From Bufo bufo (Eukaryota; Chordata; Amphibia; Anura; Bufonidae), in NCBI RefSeq assembly GCF_905171765.1, contig NC_053392.1, positions 37,952,956 through 38,016,955 on the forward strand: a DNA stretch of 64,000 nt, written 5' to 3'. This document shows positions 21,685 to 32,072 of the stretch, piece by piece (the stretch's first letter is position 1; every line of letters begins with the position of its first letter). The notes below the pieces were generated by a model. The model was not told where the DNA came from and searched no databases. It was given only the letters and a program-made list of their open reading frames with translations. The position numbers and the translations under genes are program-made.

Positions 21685-22787
21685 GTTGTGGATGCTTCCA
21701 CTCTGACACTTAAATCCTTTGGCCAACTATAAGAGCATTTGAATGTACCGACGACAGAGGGCTTTCACTACCTTCAGGTCTGTCACTATGTGAGTACTAC
21801 CTTTGGATCACTTCAGGTGTCACTCCCCACCCCATTTCAGCATTTGTGCCGATAGGGCACTGAGACGAGAGGTCTGATTTTTCCTCATCTATCGCCTCTT
21901 AGCTACATAAGCAGAAAGTGAGACCCCCCCATCATGCATACATGGATAAATGGACGCCCTCGGGTCGCCTCTATCTCGCACCCCCTGGCAGACTATATGG
22001 AATAGGGCAGCCCAGTGCTTTATTTTCAACACGTATAAGGATACCCTGCACAAGCTACTTATGCACTGGTACCATAATCCTGCCCTGCTATATTCAATAA
22101 CCTCCACTATTCCATCTGTTTGCTGGTGGCGCTTGAGCAATGTGGGTTCCGTGTACCATATTTTTTGGACATGCCCCCATATCACCCCGTTTTGGGAAGA
22201 GGTGAAGGAGGTGGCTCAGTCCTTTTTTGTGTCCCCCGTGCCACTAGACCCAAAGGTTTATCTACTTAACCTTCTACTTCTGGGGTTGAATAAGTGTTCC
22301 TCCAGGCTGTTCCTCTCTTTGTGTGCAGCAGCCAAATCCCTGATTGCCAAATCCTGGAAGCAGACTAGACCTCCTACCAAGTCCATGCTGCTGACTAGGG
22401 TCTGTGACTTAATATCCATGGAATATCTCAAGGCATCTCTCAACAACGCTGTGGAGCAATTCCAAACAATCTGGCTACCCTGGGTCTCCTACTCAACATA
22501 CTCTTAGACGTCTCCCCTCTCTTCCCCCTCTTACTCTCGCTTCCCCTTGTTTGTTCCCTTCCCCTGTGTTTTGTTGGTTGTTTTGTCCTTTGTCATGGGT
22601 TCTTGTATTGAATCTTTGGTTATAGATATGGGATTTGTTCTGCTGTATAAGCTGATTTTGTATTTCTTTCCATCTCAGTGTTCCTCTGAGTGCCACTGCA
22701 CATGCTTTGATGTACCATTTTTGTTCTTTTTTCTGTATTATTGAAAATATGTACATTTGCATTATTAAAAACGTACAGTTAAAAAAA
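21685..22787 (+). mobile_element. 5'-truncated L1-type LINE, 3' end
   Basis: Carries the ORF2 C-terminus and a short 3' region ending in TTATTAAAAACGTACAGTTAAAAAAATAA. It interrupts the right arm of the inverted repeat. ACACGGTG on both sides (about 21677-21684 and 22788-22795) may be the target duplication. Confidence 0.6.
21889..22507 (+). pseudogene. L1 ORF2 C-terminal fragment
   Basis: Translation includes CWWRLSNVGSVYHIFWTCP followed by HITPFWEEV, matching the Cys-containing C-terminal domain of L1 ORF2 proteins (typical pattern CWRC...HxxWxCPxIxxFW). Here the first Cys pair is reduced to CWWR. The end of the frame (WLPWVSYSTYS, stop about 22505) matches the short WxPW tail of the family. 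The RT and endonuclease domains are absent. Confidence 0.65.
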
Positions 22788-23209
22788 TAAACACGGTGAT
22801 AAATAAAAGATACAGTGGCTTTTTTGGGTCAAGTGTCCAAAAATTATACCTTGATAGGATCAGAATCCCTGCCCATACGACACCACAAGTGTTAATTGTC
22901 AGAAGAAAGAGTGACTTCTTCTGAACGAGCCTGGAAAAATGTTCCCTTTTAATTGGGAGCAGAAGCAGTACAGTGTGGTTGTGGAAAGGGTAGGGTAATC
23001 GTGGCATGTGGCCACAATGTTAGTGACAGCAGTAGCAGCACAGCATGAAACAGAAAGGGCAGTTGTGTTGATGTGTGTTTAGGCTTTTAGGGGTAGTAGT
23101 TGTGGTTGTGTAGCAGTAATTGTAATGGAATTAGGGGAGTAGCAGCAGATAGAAGCAGCCATGAAGATTGTAGGCAGGCATACAGTGGCAGTGGCATGAT
23201 AGTGGTGCA
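22788..23209. repeat. Outer right arm of large inverted repeat
   Basis: Complementary to 18570-18930: CAGAATCCCTGCCCATACGA, AACACTGTGGTT-type and AGTAGCAGCA-type segments recur inverted on the left arm. No coding signal. Confidence 0.5.
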
Positions 23210-23960
23210 GCGTCGCTGCCGCTAGGGGTCCCTTTAAGAGGGTAAAAATTACTTGTTTTGTCGTGACGCCAGTTGCAGTGAAGCAACAAGGGCACAGGGC
23301 CCCTTTTAGTGATACTGTGGATGGCACCGAGGTGTAGGAATGCCAGAGTGGTGTAGGGGGTAGCCTAAATGTACTTTAATGTTAGTGCACGTTTCACGGT
23401 GCTCCTACCTGGATTCTATGAAACCCCAGACGTTGGTTCCGATGCAGAATAGGGATAGTTGACGAAGGGGATGATGAAATAAATTGAGTCCAGACCTTGT
23501 GATAAAGTTGATAACAGCTTTACTTGAATAAACTTTCCTCCAAAACGATTTATAGGCTTTGCCTTGGTTTCCAGCAGGCTTTGGCATTAACTGTGGCAGG
23601 CAAACTCCTCTCTGCTATGTCTTTTGCTCTCTGGCTCTGCTGTGCTAACAGATAACTGTAGAATTTAGCTTTAGCTATAGGCTGTACTTTGCTCTGTAAT
23701 CTGGTCCATCTCTAGCTTTGTCCAGGGAACATTTTACTCTTGGTCTCTGAGGCTTCAGGCTTTAGCCTCTGTGTCCAGCTGAGCTTTGGGTGCTCAAGCT
23801 GGCCCAGACAGGGCTTGTCCAACAGCGATGGGCTCTTGCTGCCTTCCCCTAGCAGGGGGTACTCTAGTCTAACTCTAAACTAAGCTCCTCCCTCCCTGCA
23901 GCAAGTGCACCACACCACAAAAGGGGGTGTTAGAATAGAAAGGAAAGCTCCATTCTATGT
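23210..23960. other. LTR-like or uncharacterised repeat, no gene
   Basis: Contains TTTTGTCGTGACGCCAGTTG and TTTACTTGAATAAACTTTCC; similar TCTTCGTGACACCAAAACC occurs at about 46699. It may be a solo LTR or other retroelement terminus, but no matching ends were found. Confidence 0.25.
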
Positions 23961-23974
23961 AAGATATCTCTGCC

Positions 23975-26845
23975 GTGTTTGCTGATGATGACAGATGTTA
24001 TAAGAGGCTGACATTCAACCCAACCCTCAAATTCAGGGATGAGTTGAGTGTCATCCTGGAAAAGGGAGTGGACGAGGGTGTCATTACAAGACAACAGATG
24101 TCCTTCTTATTAACAGAACATCCGGTAACTCCAACAATGTACTTTTTACCGAAGGTACATAAAAATTTGCAACAACCGCCTGGGAGACCAATTGTCTCCG
24201 GGATTAATAGTATAAATGATGTAATATGTAAATATATTGAATATCACCTACATCCTTATGTTGAAGAGTTGTCTTCATATTTGAAGGACACCACTGACGT
24301 ACTCCGAAAGGTTGAAGATCTGCATCCGGACTCAGACATGCTCCTGGCCACCTGTGACGTGGAGTCGCTATATACTTCTATAAAACACGAAGATGGTCTG
24401 AGGGCAACCAATTTTTATCTACAGACTTCGAACATGCCTGCTAAAAAACGTGAGTTTATTATGGCTCTACTGGAATTTGTGCTAACACACAACTTCTTCA
24501 TGTTTGGAGGTCTCCATTTCCTACAGCTCCAGGGGACAGCGATGGGGGCGTCTTGTGCGCCCTCTTACGCTAATTTGTTCCTGGGGCTGTGGGAAAGGGA
24601 AATCCTCCAGACTGAAGTAACATCACTGGCACAGAAGGTGCAATATTGGGGCAGATATATTGACGATCTGCTGATTATATGGCAGGGCACCAATGAGGAG
24701 TTCGACAGATTCATGAATCAACTGAATAGGAATGACTTAAACATCCGACTGACTTCCACCACGAGTCAAACGGAGGTGGAGTTTCTGGACATAAAAATCT
24801 GCGTGGGTGAGAATGGTAAAATAGTGACAGATCTATATAGAAAACCTACTTCCGTTAACAGCATACTATCGGCCGACTCAGCACATCCAAAAAGACTGAT
24901 CGAAAATATCCCTGTGGGGCAGTTTCTGAGGGCCAGACGGATATGTTCCTCAGACCATCTATTTGAAAACCAAGCAACAGACCTACGTCATAGATTTCAG
25001 GAGCGTAACTATACTGAAAGATCAATTGAAAGGGCATATAGACGAGCGAGTTCATCAAAACGTTCAAGTCTGTTGCAAGGTAAGAGACCAGGGGGAAATA
25101 TGGAGGAGGTCAGATTCATAACAACATTTAACAATAGGAACAAAGAGATCACCAAGAAACTCACTAGACACTGGGAGATTTTAAAACTCGACCCTTGTCT
25201 GAAGGATAAACTAAAAGAACACCCGAGTATTACCTTTAGAAGAGGAAAAAACTTAAGGGATCATCTAGTAAATAGTCACTATGTAATACGCCCCCCCAAT
25301 CTTTTTGGCTCAAAAGGCCCACGATGGGGAAACAAACCCTGTGGTAAATGTGTTGCATGCACAAATATGGATAGAAGTGACATCTTTTGGGACATGCCCC
25401 ATAAAAAAGAGTACAAAATCACTCACCCCATTGATTGCACAACAGTGGGGGTAATCTACTGGGCCATATGCCCCTGCGAAAAAATCTATGTGGGGATGAC
25501 CTCTCGACAGTTTAAAAAACGGATCAGTGAGCATGTGTTAGCGATTGAAGCTGCACAGGAGGTAACTGATGTACAACTGCTAACAACCATACCAAGGCAT
25601 TTTAAAGCTGAACATGCCTGTGATGGATCAGTCCTACGTTTCCGAGGGATTGATCATGTAATGATCTCCCAAAGAGGTGGGAATTGGAAGAAATTACTGG
25701 CCCAGCGAGAGACACGCTGGATATATACTCTGAAAACTATGGCCCCTGTGGGATTGAATGACTATAAGGCTGGGTTCACACGAGCGTGTCGGGATTAGGT
25801 CCGGATGCGTCCCGGTGTGTTGCGGCAAAACCGCGCGAGTAGGAATGCAATTGCAGTCAGTTTTGACTGCAATTGCGTTCCGATGTTCAGTTTTTATCGC
25901 GCGGGTGCAATGTTTTTTGCACGCGCGTGATAAAAAACCGACTGTGGTACCCAGACCCGAACTTCTTCACAGAAGTTCAGGTTTGGGTTAGTTGTAGTGT
26001 AGATTGTATTATTTCCCCTTATAACATGGTTATAAGGGAAAATAATAGCATTCTGAATACAGAATGCATAGTACAATAGGGCTGGAGGGGTTTAAAAAAA
26101 TAAACTCATTAACTCACCTTCTCCTCTTGATCTCGAAGTTCCCGGTCTCTTCTTTACTTGAGTTGTGGGCTAAAGGACCTTTGAGTTGAGTTTACTGATG
26201 AGTTGTGGGCTAAAAGACCTTTGGTGACGTCAGATCACATGCTCCAATCACATGGTACATCACCGTGGTGATGTACCATGTGATTGGAGCATGTGATCTG
26301 ACGTCACCAAAGGTCCTTTAGCCCACAACTCATCAGTAAACTCAACTCAAAGGTCCTATAGCCCACAACTCAAGTAAAGAAGAGACCGGGAACTTCGAGA
26401 TCAAGAGGAGAAGGTGAGTTAATGAATTTATTTTTTTAAACCCCTCCAGCCCTATTGTACTATGCATTCTGTATTCAGAATGCTATTATTTTCCCTTATA
26501 ACCATGTTATAAGGGAAAGTAATACAGTTTATAGACTGTCACCTAGCAACCATGCGTGAAAATCGCACCGCATCCGCACTTGCTTGCGGATGCTTGCGAT
26601 TTTCGCGCAACCCCATTCACTTCTATGGGGCCTGCGTTGCGTGAAAAACGCAGAATATAGAGCATGCTGCGATTTTCACGCAACGCATAAGTGATGCGTG
26701 AAAATCATTGCTCATCTGAACAGCCCCATAGAAATGAATGGGTCCAGATTCAGTGCGGGTGCAATGCGTTCACCTACCGCATTGCACCCGCGCGGAAATC
26801 TCGCCCGTGTGAACGCAGCCTAATAGCTATGCTCCATTTCTCTAG
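23975..26845 (+). pseudogene. Penelope-like reverse transcriptase with GIY-YIG endonuclease, split by a MITE
   Basis: The product copies element RNA and nicks target DNA; Penelope-like elements join a telomerase-related RT to a GIY-YIG nuclease. Seen in order in a 607-codon frame: MYFLPKVHK and GRPIVSG (residues about 51-76), CDVESLYTSI (catalytic Asp, about 128), QGTAMGASCAP (about 188-198), YIDDLLI (catalytic Asp pair, about 229-234), and a DLYRKPT motif (about 287). Then CGKCVAC (about 455-461, a Cys cluster found in the Neptune-type branch), and VIYWAICPCEKIYVGMTS with a downstream R and H (about 488-519), the GIY-YIG core. The frame is open except for the MITE at 25768, which falls a few codons before the true stop at 26843-26845. 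The first roughly 150-200 residues are missing, so it is 5'-truncated. Confidence 0.85.
25768..26820. mobile_element. Foldback MITE with TAA duplication (Harbinger-like), 1053 bp
   Basis: Ends GGCTGGGTTCACACGAG and, inverted, GGCTGCGTTCACACGGG. It is flanked by TAA at 25765-25767 and 26821-26823. A 3 bp TWA duplication suggests PIF/Harbinger. Most of the element is one inverted repeat centred near 26268 (CATCACCGTGGTGATG). Arms run from about 25990 to 26540, including GTTATAAGGGAAAnTAATA at both sides. No coding content. Confidence 0.75.
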
Positions 26846-28089
26846 ATTATCTTCCCCCCCGTTTGTACTTCGAAGTCTGGATCATCACAGAACCACCAGG
26901 TAAGATGGGTTCATTTTAATCATTGTTAGTTATCTGTTGATGCAATGACGTATATTTCTTTTTAGCAGTGATTTGGTTATGTCTTTCTTCTTTGATACCA
27001 GTGTTGGGCTGCCTGTATTCTATGCAGCCACACGATGGTTCTTCTTTTTTCTGTTATTTGTTTTAATATGGATACTGATCTTTTGTGTACTCCTCTTTTC
27101 GATTCCGGTTTTTCTCAGTATAGTCTGAAGGTCTGGATAACATGCATGGAGCTTCCTGGTCGATGGAGTGTTTTGAGATATACTCGCAGCACCAAACACG
27201 TAAAATAAGTGTGAGAGAGAAAAGAAAAAGAAAAAGAGAAAAAAAGAGGAAACACAAAAAATAAAAAAACGAAAGAAAGAGAAAAGAAAAAAAGATGTGG
27301 AGAAGACTAAGGTGGTCTGGACTTTCCTATTTATGGAAACCCCTGAGGATATATATTGTGCTTCTGTGTTTATATACAGAGTCAGAGAAGTGACCGAGGG
27401 GTTTCTGGAATGGGGCACATGTTGTTTTGGGTTTTATATGATTATAGTGATGAAACATGAATAGACGAGCTGGGTTTGGATACCATCAATACAATTCTCT
27501 CCTATAGCACTGGCACTGGCACTTTTCTAATACTCCTTTCTCTGTCTTTCACTTTTTCTTTTGAGCACATGCACTGGCACTTTTATAATTGATGGTATCG
27601 GAACACATCTGGTCTCTGGGTAGTTATTGGAGGTAGGGGTCTGCAGAGTATCAATTGGATCCTATATATTAACCTAATGGTCCGGGTGTTGAGATACCTT
27701 CATGTTGAATATCTGATGATGGTAGACAAACACTTGACTTCCAAAAAAATAAACAAAACTTTAGTTTTGTATTGTGATCGTTATACTATGTGGGATATTG
27801 CAGTAATTATACTACAGATAACGAATGTAGTTCTTATATTCACAATGTAGGTATATTATTAATTAATTTGTATGTGCACGGGTCACTTTCATCACTTGGA
27901 GATATTTATCTAATTTCATGTTTATGTAAAATACCCAATCTCTTATATATATATATTTATTTATAGTTATCCTCATTTATGTTAGTACTATTATATTTAA
28001 TTGTTTACATATATATAGTAGAGAGTGTTGATAATATACTATATGATGTGGACCCTGGTCTTTTTCTGCAAACAATAACACTGAAGTTT
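26846..28089 (+). other. 3' non-coding region of PLE-2
   Basis: AT-rich, without a supported gene. 27208-27300 is an almost pure purine tract (AGAGAGAAAAGAAAAAG-type). Small TATATATA runs lie near 27940 and 28005. Confidence 0.5.
27208..27300. repeat. Homopurine tract (~93 bp)
   Basis: The plus strand is nearly all A and G, with few pyrimidine interruptions (ACAC, CG, TA). Triplex-capable in principle; no evidence of use. Confidence 0.7.
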
Positions 28090-29045
28090 CGAGATGCCGC
28101 TGGTCCGATCATGTGACCCGCCTCGTGACTCGGTTGCTAGGAAACAAGGTTGCCGTGGAAGGGCCAAATGGTTGGGCAGACTGGATGGGCCAAATGGTTC
28201 TTATCTGCCGACACATTCTATGTAAGTACGGCGTTAGTACAGAGGGTGACGTCACTCTCTGGCGCCGCCGGCTGATGTAGCCGAGTCATGATGCGGATCG
28301 CGTGACGGCAATGGATCATCCGAGTGCCACCGGTGATCTAGTATATGCAACCTTGGGGAGCGATGCGGAGGTACAGTGAGAGGAAAGATACAATAGTGTT
28401 TAAAGCTCAGGATTGAACGGTGCCGCAATACGACCTGGAGAGAGAGGTGGGCGGTGCCGATACCTTATGATCAGGTGACTGATGACGAGACTGAACACGA
28501 CTGACTATTGGGTGGGCACGTTCCCCACGGCCAGGAGTAACTGATTTGCTCAATTGTGGAAAGCTGAGTAGGTGTGTGTTGATTGGATGAATGTAGATGT
28601 CTGGAGTATATAGGAGACCAGTATGGAGTAGTTCAGTAGGCCCCAAGAGGAAGCATTTTGCGAAACGATCGTCGGGCGGCTGTTTCAGACCAGGGTCAGT
28701 AGGTATTTATTGCACTTGCATTTAAACTGTGTCTTTTCCCCCCCTCTTCACTTGCAGTCTCCGCTTGATGTGGGCGGCACCCAGGCTTACACTCCCTTAA
28801 ATGTTTGGAGTGTTTGTGTATGTATGCTCTGGATGCTATCATTGCTATATGCGCCCCACCTAGCTGATACTGCCTCATTGTGCACGGGGGGATACTAGTC
28901 CCTTATTGGTTTGGAGCTTACTCTGTTTTTATACATTTATTGTAACACCGTTGTGTTCCCAGTATGTACTGTCTTTTGTATATGTTTTTTAATTGATATA
29001 CAATCTATTGTGTTGGATATCCAATAAAGAATAATTAATTAGAAT
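28090..29045 (+). other. Terminal (pLTR-like) region of PLE-2
   Basis: GC-richer segment beginning GATCATGTGACCCGCCTCGT, containing GCATTTTGCGAAACGATCGT at about 28650-28669, and ending with an AATAAAG polyadenylation-like signal near 29021-29027. 28117-28200 duplicates GGGCCAAATGGTT twice (CAAATGGTTGGGCAGACTGG). Confidence 0.45.
28642..28678 (+). ncRNA. Hammerhead-like motif, PLE-2
   Basis: Reads AAGAGGAAGC, loop ATTTT, GCGAAACGATCGTCGGGCGG. A short GC/GC stem followed by GAAAC matches the layout of the hammerhead core, but the upstream core is far from CUGANGA. Candidate only. Confidence 0.2.
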
Positions 29046-29524
29046 TACTCTCTGTGTGGTTGCTCTCTGAGCTATGTAGGTGATAATATTATTAAAGCAC
29101 CTAACACATTTCATAAGAATTTAATAGGTCTGATAAGTTTATAAACCATTAATGGTCGAATACAACTGTAGTAAGAATCAATATAAATTTAAAATCAAGC
29201 AATATAAATTTAATATCAAGCAATATAAAAGGCGGGGGTATCTGTATAAAAGAGGGCGTGGTACCTGTCACTTTGCAGTTTGATGAAACATATACCCCCT
29301 TACTACTCCAGAGTACAGGTAAGACTGAAAGTGTGTGTGATTTTCCTCAGCGTGGTGCAGCAACATAACACATCTTGCTGGAGCAATTTTATTATCTGTT
29401 CTTCTGCTGTCATCCCTTGTTGCATTTGCGTAAGTGTTTGTTCTAAGATAAATATCAGCTGCAGCTGTCTCTTATGAGAAATCTGGTGTCCTCTTCGAAG
29501 AGCCTATGTATTTTACATGGATCT
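29046..29524. other. No recognisable feature
   Basis: AT-rich sequence with a tandemly repeated AATATAAATTTAAnATCAAG (about 29179-29228, two to three copies). Nothing else identified. Confidence 0.5.
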
Positions 29525-29532
29525 CTGATGAG

Positions 29533-30064
29533 TAGAAATTAATGAATCGAATCCCACAAAGTGGAATTCAATCCAAATTTCAGGATAGATTTGATTCACT
29601 TCAAAGCCGAATTTCATGGTGTTTTGTAAAAAACAAAAATCATACTTACCTATCTTGATTGAAGTTCTCGGCGGAAATCCCATGCGCAGTTCCATATGAT
29701 GTCACCATGCTGGCCAGCGTGATGACGTAATCTCGTGCCGTGCGAGATTTCGCGCCAGATCTTCAAGCAAGATGGCAAGCAGCGGCCGGCCCGTCGTGAG
29801 CAAATGGGGGCGGAAAATTTGATTTAATTTATTTTTTAATGTTCATTTTACAAAGTTTTTACACTCAGGTGCCTCGATCATGTATGAATGCGGAATCTGA
29901 GGAGTACAATGACGGGGGGCGGCGCTATCGCAGCTCCCTGTCATTGCACCAGCTACTTACAAAAATAATGTGCTTCGTGACAAAGTCATTCATCACGAAG
30001 AGATTTTTTGGTAAAATTCGGCAAATCAGTCGAATCAAACTTTTCAAAAATTCGCTCATCTCTA
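29533..30064. mobile_element. hAT MITE (532 bp) with perfect 8 bp duplication
   Basis: Starts TAGAAATTAATGAATCGAA and ends AATTCGCTCATCTCTA. CTGATGAG flanks it on both sides (29525-29532 and 30065-30072). The first ~80 bp resemble the start of the larger hAT end at 41376, including GTGGAATTC and AATTTCAGGA, so it is probably a deletion derivative of that family. It carries no transposase. Confidence 0.8.
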
Positions 30065-30072
30065 CTGATGAG

Positions 30073-30823
30073 CTGCCACTACCTAACCTCAAAATAACAT
30101 ATGCTTCCTGTTGAGGAGTTCTGGTTGATGACAGAATCATTCACAGCTTTACTTGACTCGTACAGACGCTATAGCATATGAAAGGTGGAATTCTACTGAG
30201 TTAGAACACTGAGGATCGAGCAGTGTAACAGCAGACTGTTCTGTCACTGCAAATCAAGGAGAGAGTTTATTGCCACATAAGAATGTCTAAAATGCGAGGA
30301 CAGTCTCCTGGACATGGCCAGCATTTTCTACAAGGCACTGTACTTTTTCATAAAATAATTTAATGTCTAGATTTGTTACGTGCGCTATGCAGGGAGCATG
30401 TATTATTTTCCTCAAATGCAGAGCGCCCATGATGTTTCTGCCAGTGGTGCTGACCCCTTTTCCCAGTTGAAGTTGGTGAGGAGACAGCCAGAAAGATGTT
30501 TGCTGCTTGATGCACTTTAGAAAGTGATTAGCTGTGTGGCTACACTAGTCGATTAGCTGTAACAACTTATGACAACGGTTCATTTTAAACATATAATAAG
30601 AGGGGGAGTTACGCTCTCCCCTGCTTCTGTTGAGGACGTGAGAATGTCCATGTAGGAGGATGTGGAGGAGGCAGTGGGAACCAGAGCAACACAAACGTGG
30701 AGTTGTCAAAATGACCTAGCCTTATTGCTACGGTGCTGCATTGCCGTTGCCACAAACAACATTGAGCCAGTGGGTGAAAGACATATACTTTCCTCAGAAT
30801 GCTATTGGGGTGCTCGCAATAAG
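30073..30823 (-). pseudogene. Degenerate hAT fragment flanking hAT-2 on the left
   Basis: Related to 40960-41375 on the other side of hAT-2. Both contain ATTCACAGCTTTA, GGTGGAATTCnACTGAGTT, CCTGCTTCTGTTGnGGACGTGAG and TCCTCAGAATGCTnTTGGGGTG. In the right copy this encodes a minus-strand TQWNSALHILECLY piece of a hAT transposase. The left copy is more decayed. Confidence 0.45.
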
Positions 30824-31099
30824 TCTATGAATAGTGTTGATCGAGCACCAAAGTGCTTTGGTGCTCGGATCCTCGGGCCGAACACCACGGGATGCTCAAT
30901 GGAAGTCAATAGGGGTAAATAAGCATTAAACCAGGCACCCCCTGCTCTGAGGAGGGGAGGGTGTCTGGTTCACATGAAAAGGTCAGAAATTGATGGAAAC
31001 ACCACTGAAATAGTTCTGGAACAGCATGGGGAGGATGTCTGGATGCATCTTGGACTCCGAGGTCGCTGCTGGGAACGATGTTGTCCGAGTAGTACGCCA

Positions 31100-31437
31100 C
31101 TTTTACAGACTGAAAATAATACGCACAAAACCAAAGATAAAATCGATTTTAGAGATAAAATTGTTAGGAAACATTCTTTCCTATATATTTACTTGCATAT
31201 AAAGTGCAAGTGCTGAGAAAAATTACAAGGAAGAGGCACTCCGATACAACCTGTATATCACATAAAGGAGGGCCTCATTCACATTGTTTTACAATTGTTC
31301 AGGTAGTGGGACTCCTACACTCATAAAGCCTATGCACTAAGGGAAAGCGCTGCCAAAAATTACAAGGAACTGGCACTCCAATACACCCCTTATTACACGT
31401 AAAGGAGGGCATCATACACCCTTGAAAAATTATGATT
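31100..31437. other. hAT-2 left subterminal region
   Basis: Two copies of AAAAATTACAAGGAAnnGGCACTCC (about 31219 and 31364), about 145 bp apart, each followed by a CCTGTATATCACATAAAGG-like string. Non-coding. Confidence 0.5.
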
Positions 31438-31905
31438 GATGGCCAGCTGGTGAGCTGATCCTCTAAAAAAATTATATGCGAGGGACTGCAGGTGAGCTGA
31501 CCCTGTCAACAATTGTAGGTCAGGGCCTGCCGGTGAGCTGACCCTCTAAAAAATTATATGCGAGGGCCTGCAGGTGAGCTGACCCTGTAAAAGATTGTAG
31601 GTGAGGGCCTGCAGGTGAACTGACCCTGTATAAGATTGCAGGTGAGGGCCTGGAGGTGTGCTGACCCTGTAAAACATTATATGCGAGGGCCTGCAGGTGA
31701 GCTGACCCTGTAAAACATTATATGCGAGGGCCTACAGGTGAGCTGACCCTATAAAACATTATATGCGAGGGCCTGCAGGTGAGCTGACCCTGTAAAACAT
31801 TGTAGGTGAAGGCCTTCTGGTGAGCCGATCCTCCAAAAAATTATATACGAGGACTTGCAGCTGAGCTGACCCTGTAAAACATCATATGCGAAGGGCATAT
31901 ATGCA
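31438..31905. repeat. ~41 bp tandem array in hAT-2, about 12 copies
   Basis: The unit contains GAGGGCCTGCAGGTGAGCTG followed by ACCCTGTAAAACATTATATG. Copies near 31600-31830 are the most regular. The array lies 3' of the minus-strand transposase, mirroring the position of the 1-136 repeat in hAT-1. Confidence 0.85.
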
Positions 31906-32072
31906 AGGGCATTATATGCGGCGAATAAGCATGTTGATATGATGGAAGAGGAGAAGGAGGATGAGAAAAGGAAGATTCAACCATATACCCTTGTTTGTGG
32001 TGGAAGGGGTGCATGGGAATACAGTGTATTCAGTACATTATAAACACCACATTTAAAGTGCCTTTATGTTAA

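Larger units (their letters stand above)
23961..29045 (+). mobile_element. PLE-2: Penelope-like element, 5'-truncated, carrying a MITE
   Basis: A long RT plus GIY-YIG frame (23975-26845) is followed by a 3' region that runs to AATAAAGAATAATTAATTAG near 29040. 28090-29045 contains a GCGAAACGATCGTCGGG motif typical of repeat ends of this group. The start lacks the N-terminal third of the protein. The right boundary is approximate because no target duplication was recognised. Confidence 0.7.

Noticed and set aside
22493..22762. Minus-strand 89-codon frame over the L1 3' region
   Set aside because: Opposite to the L1 coding strand and low-complexity (Gly/Arg-rich tail); no domain.
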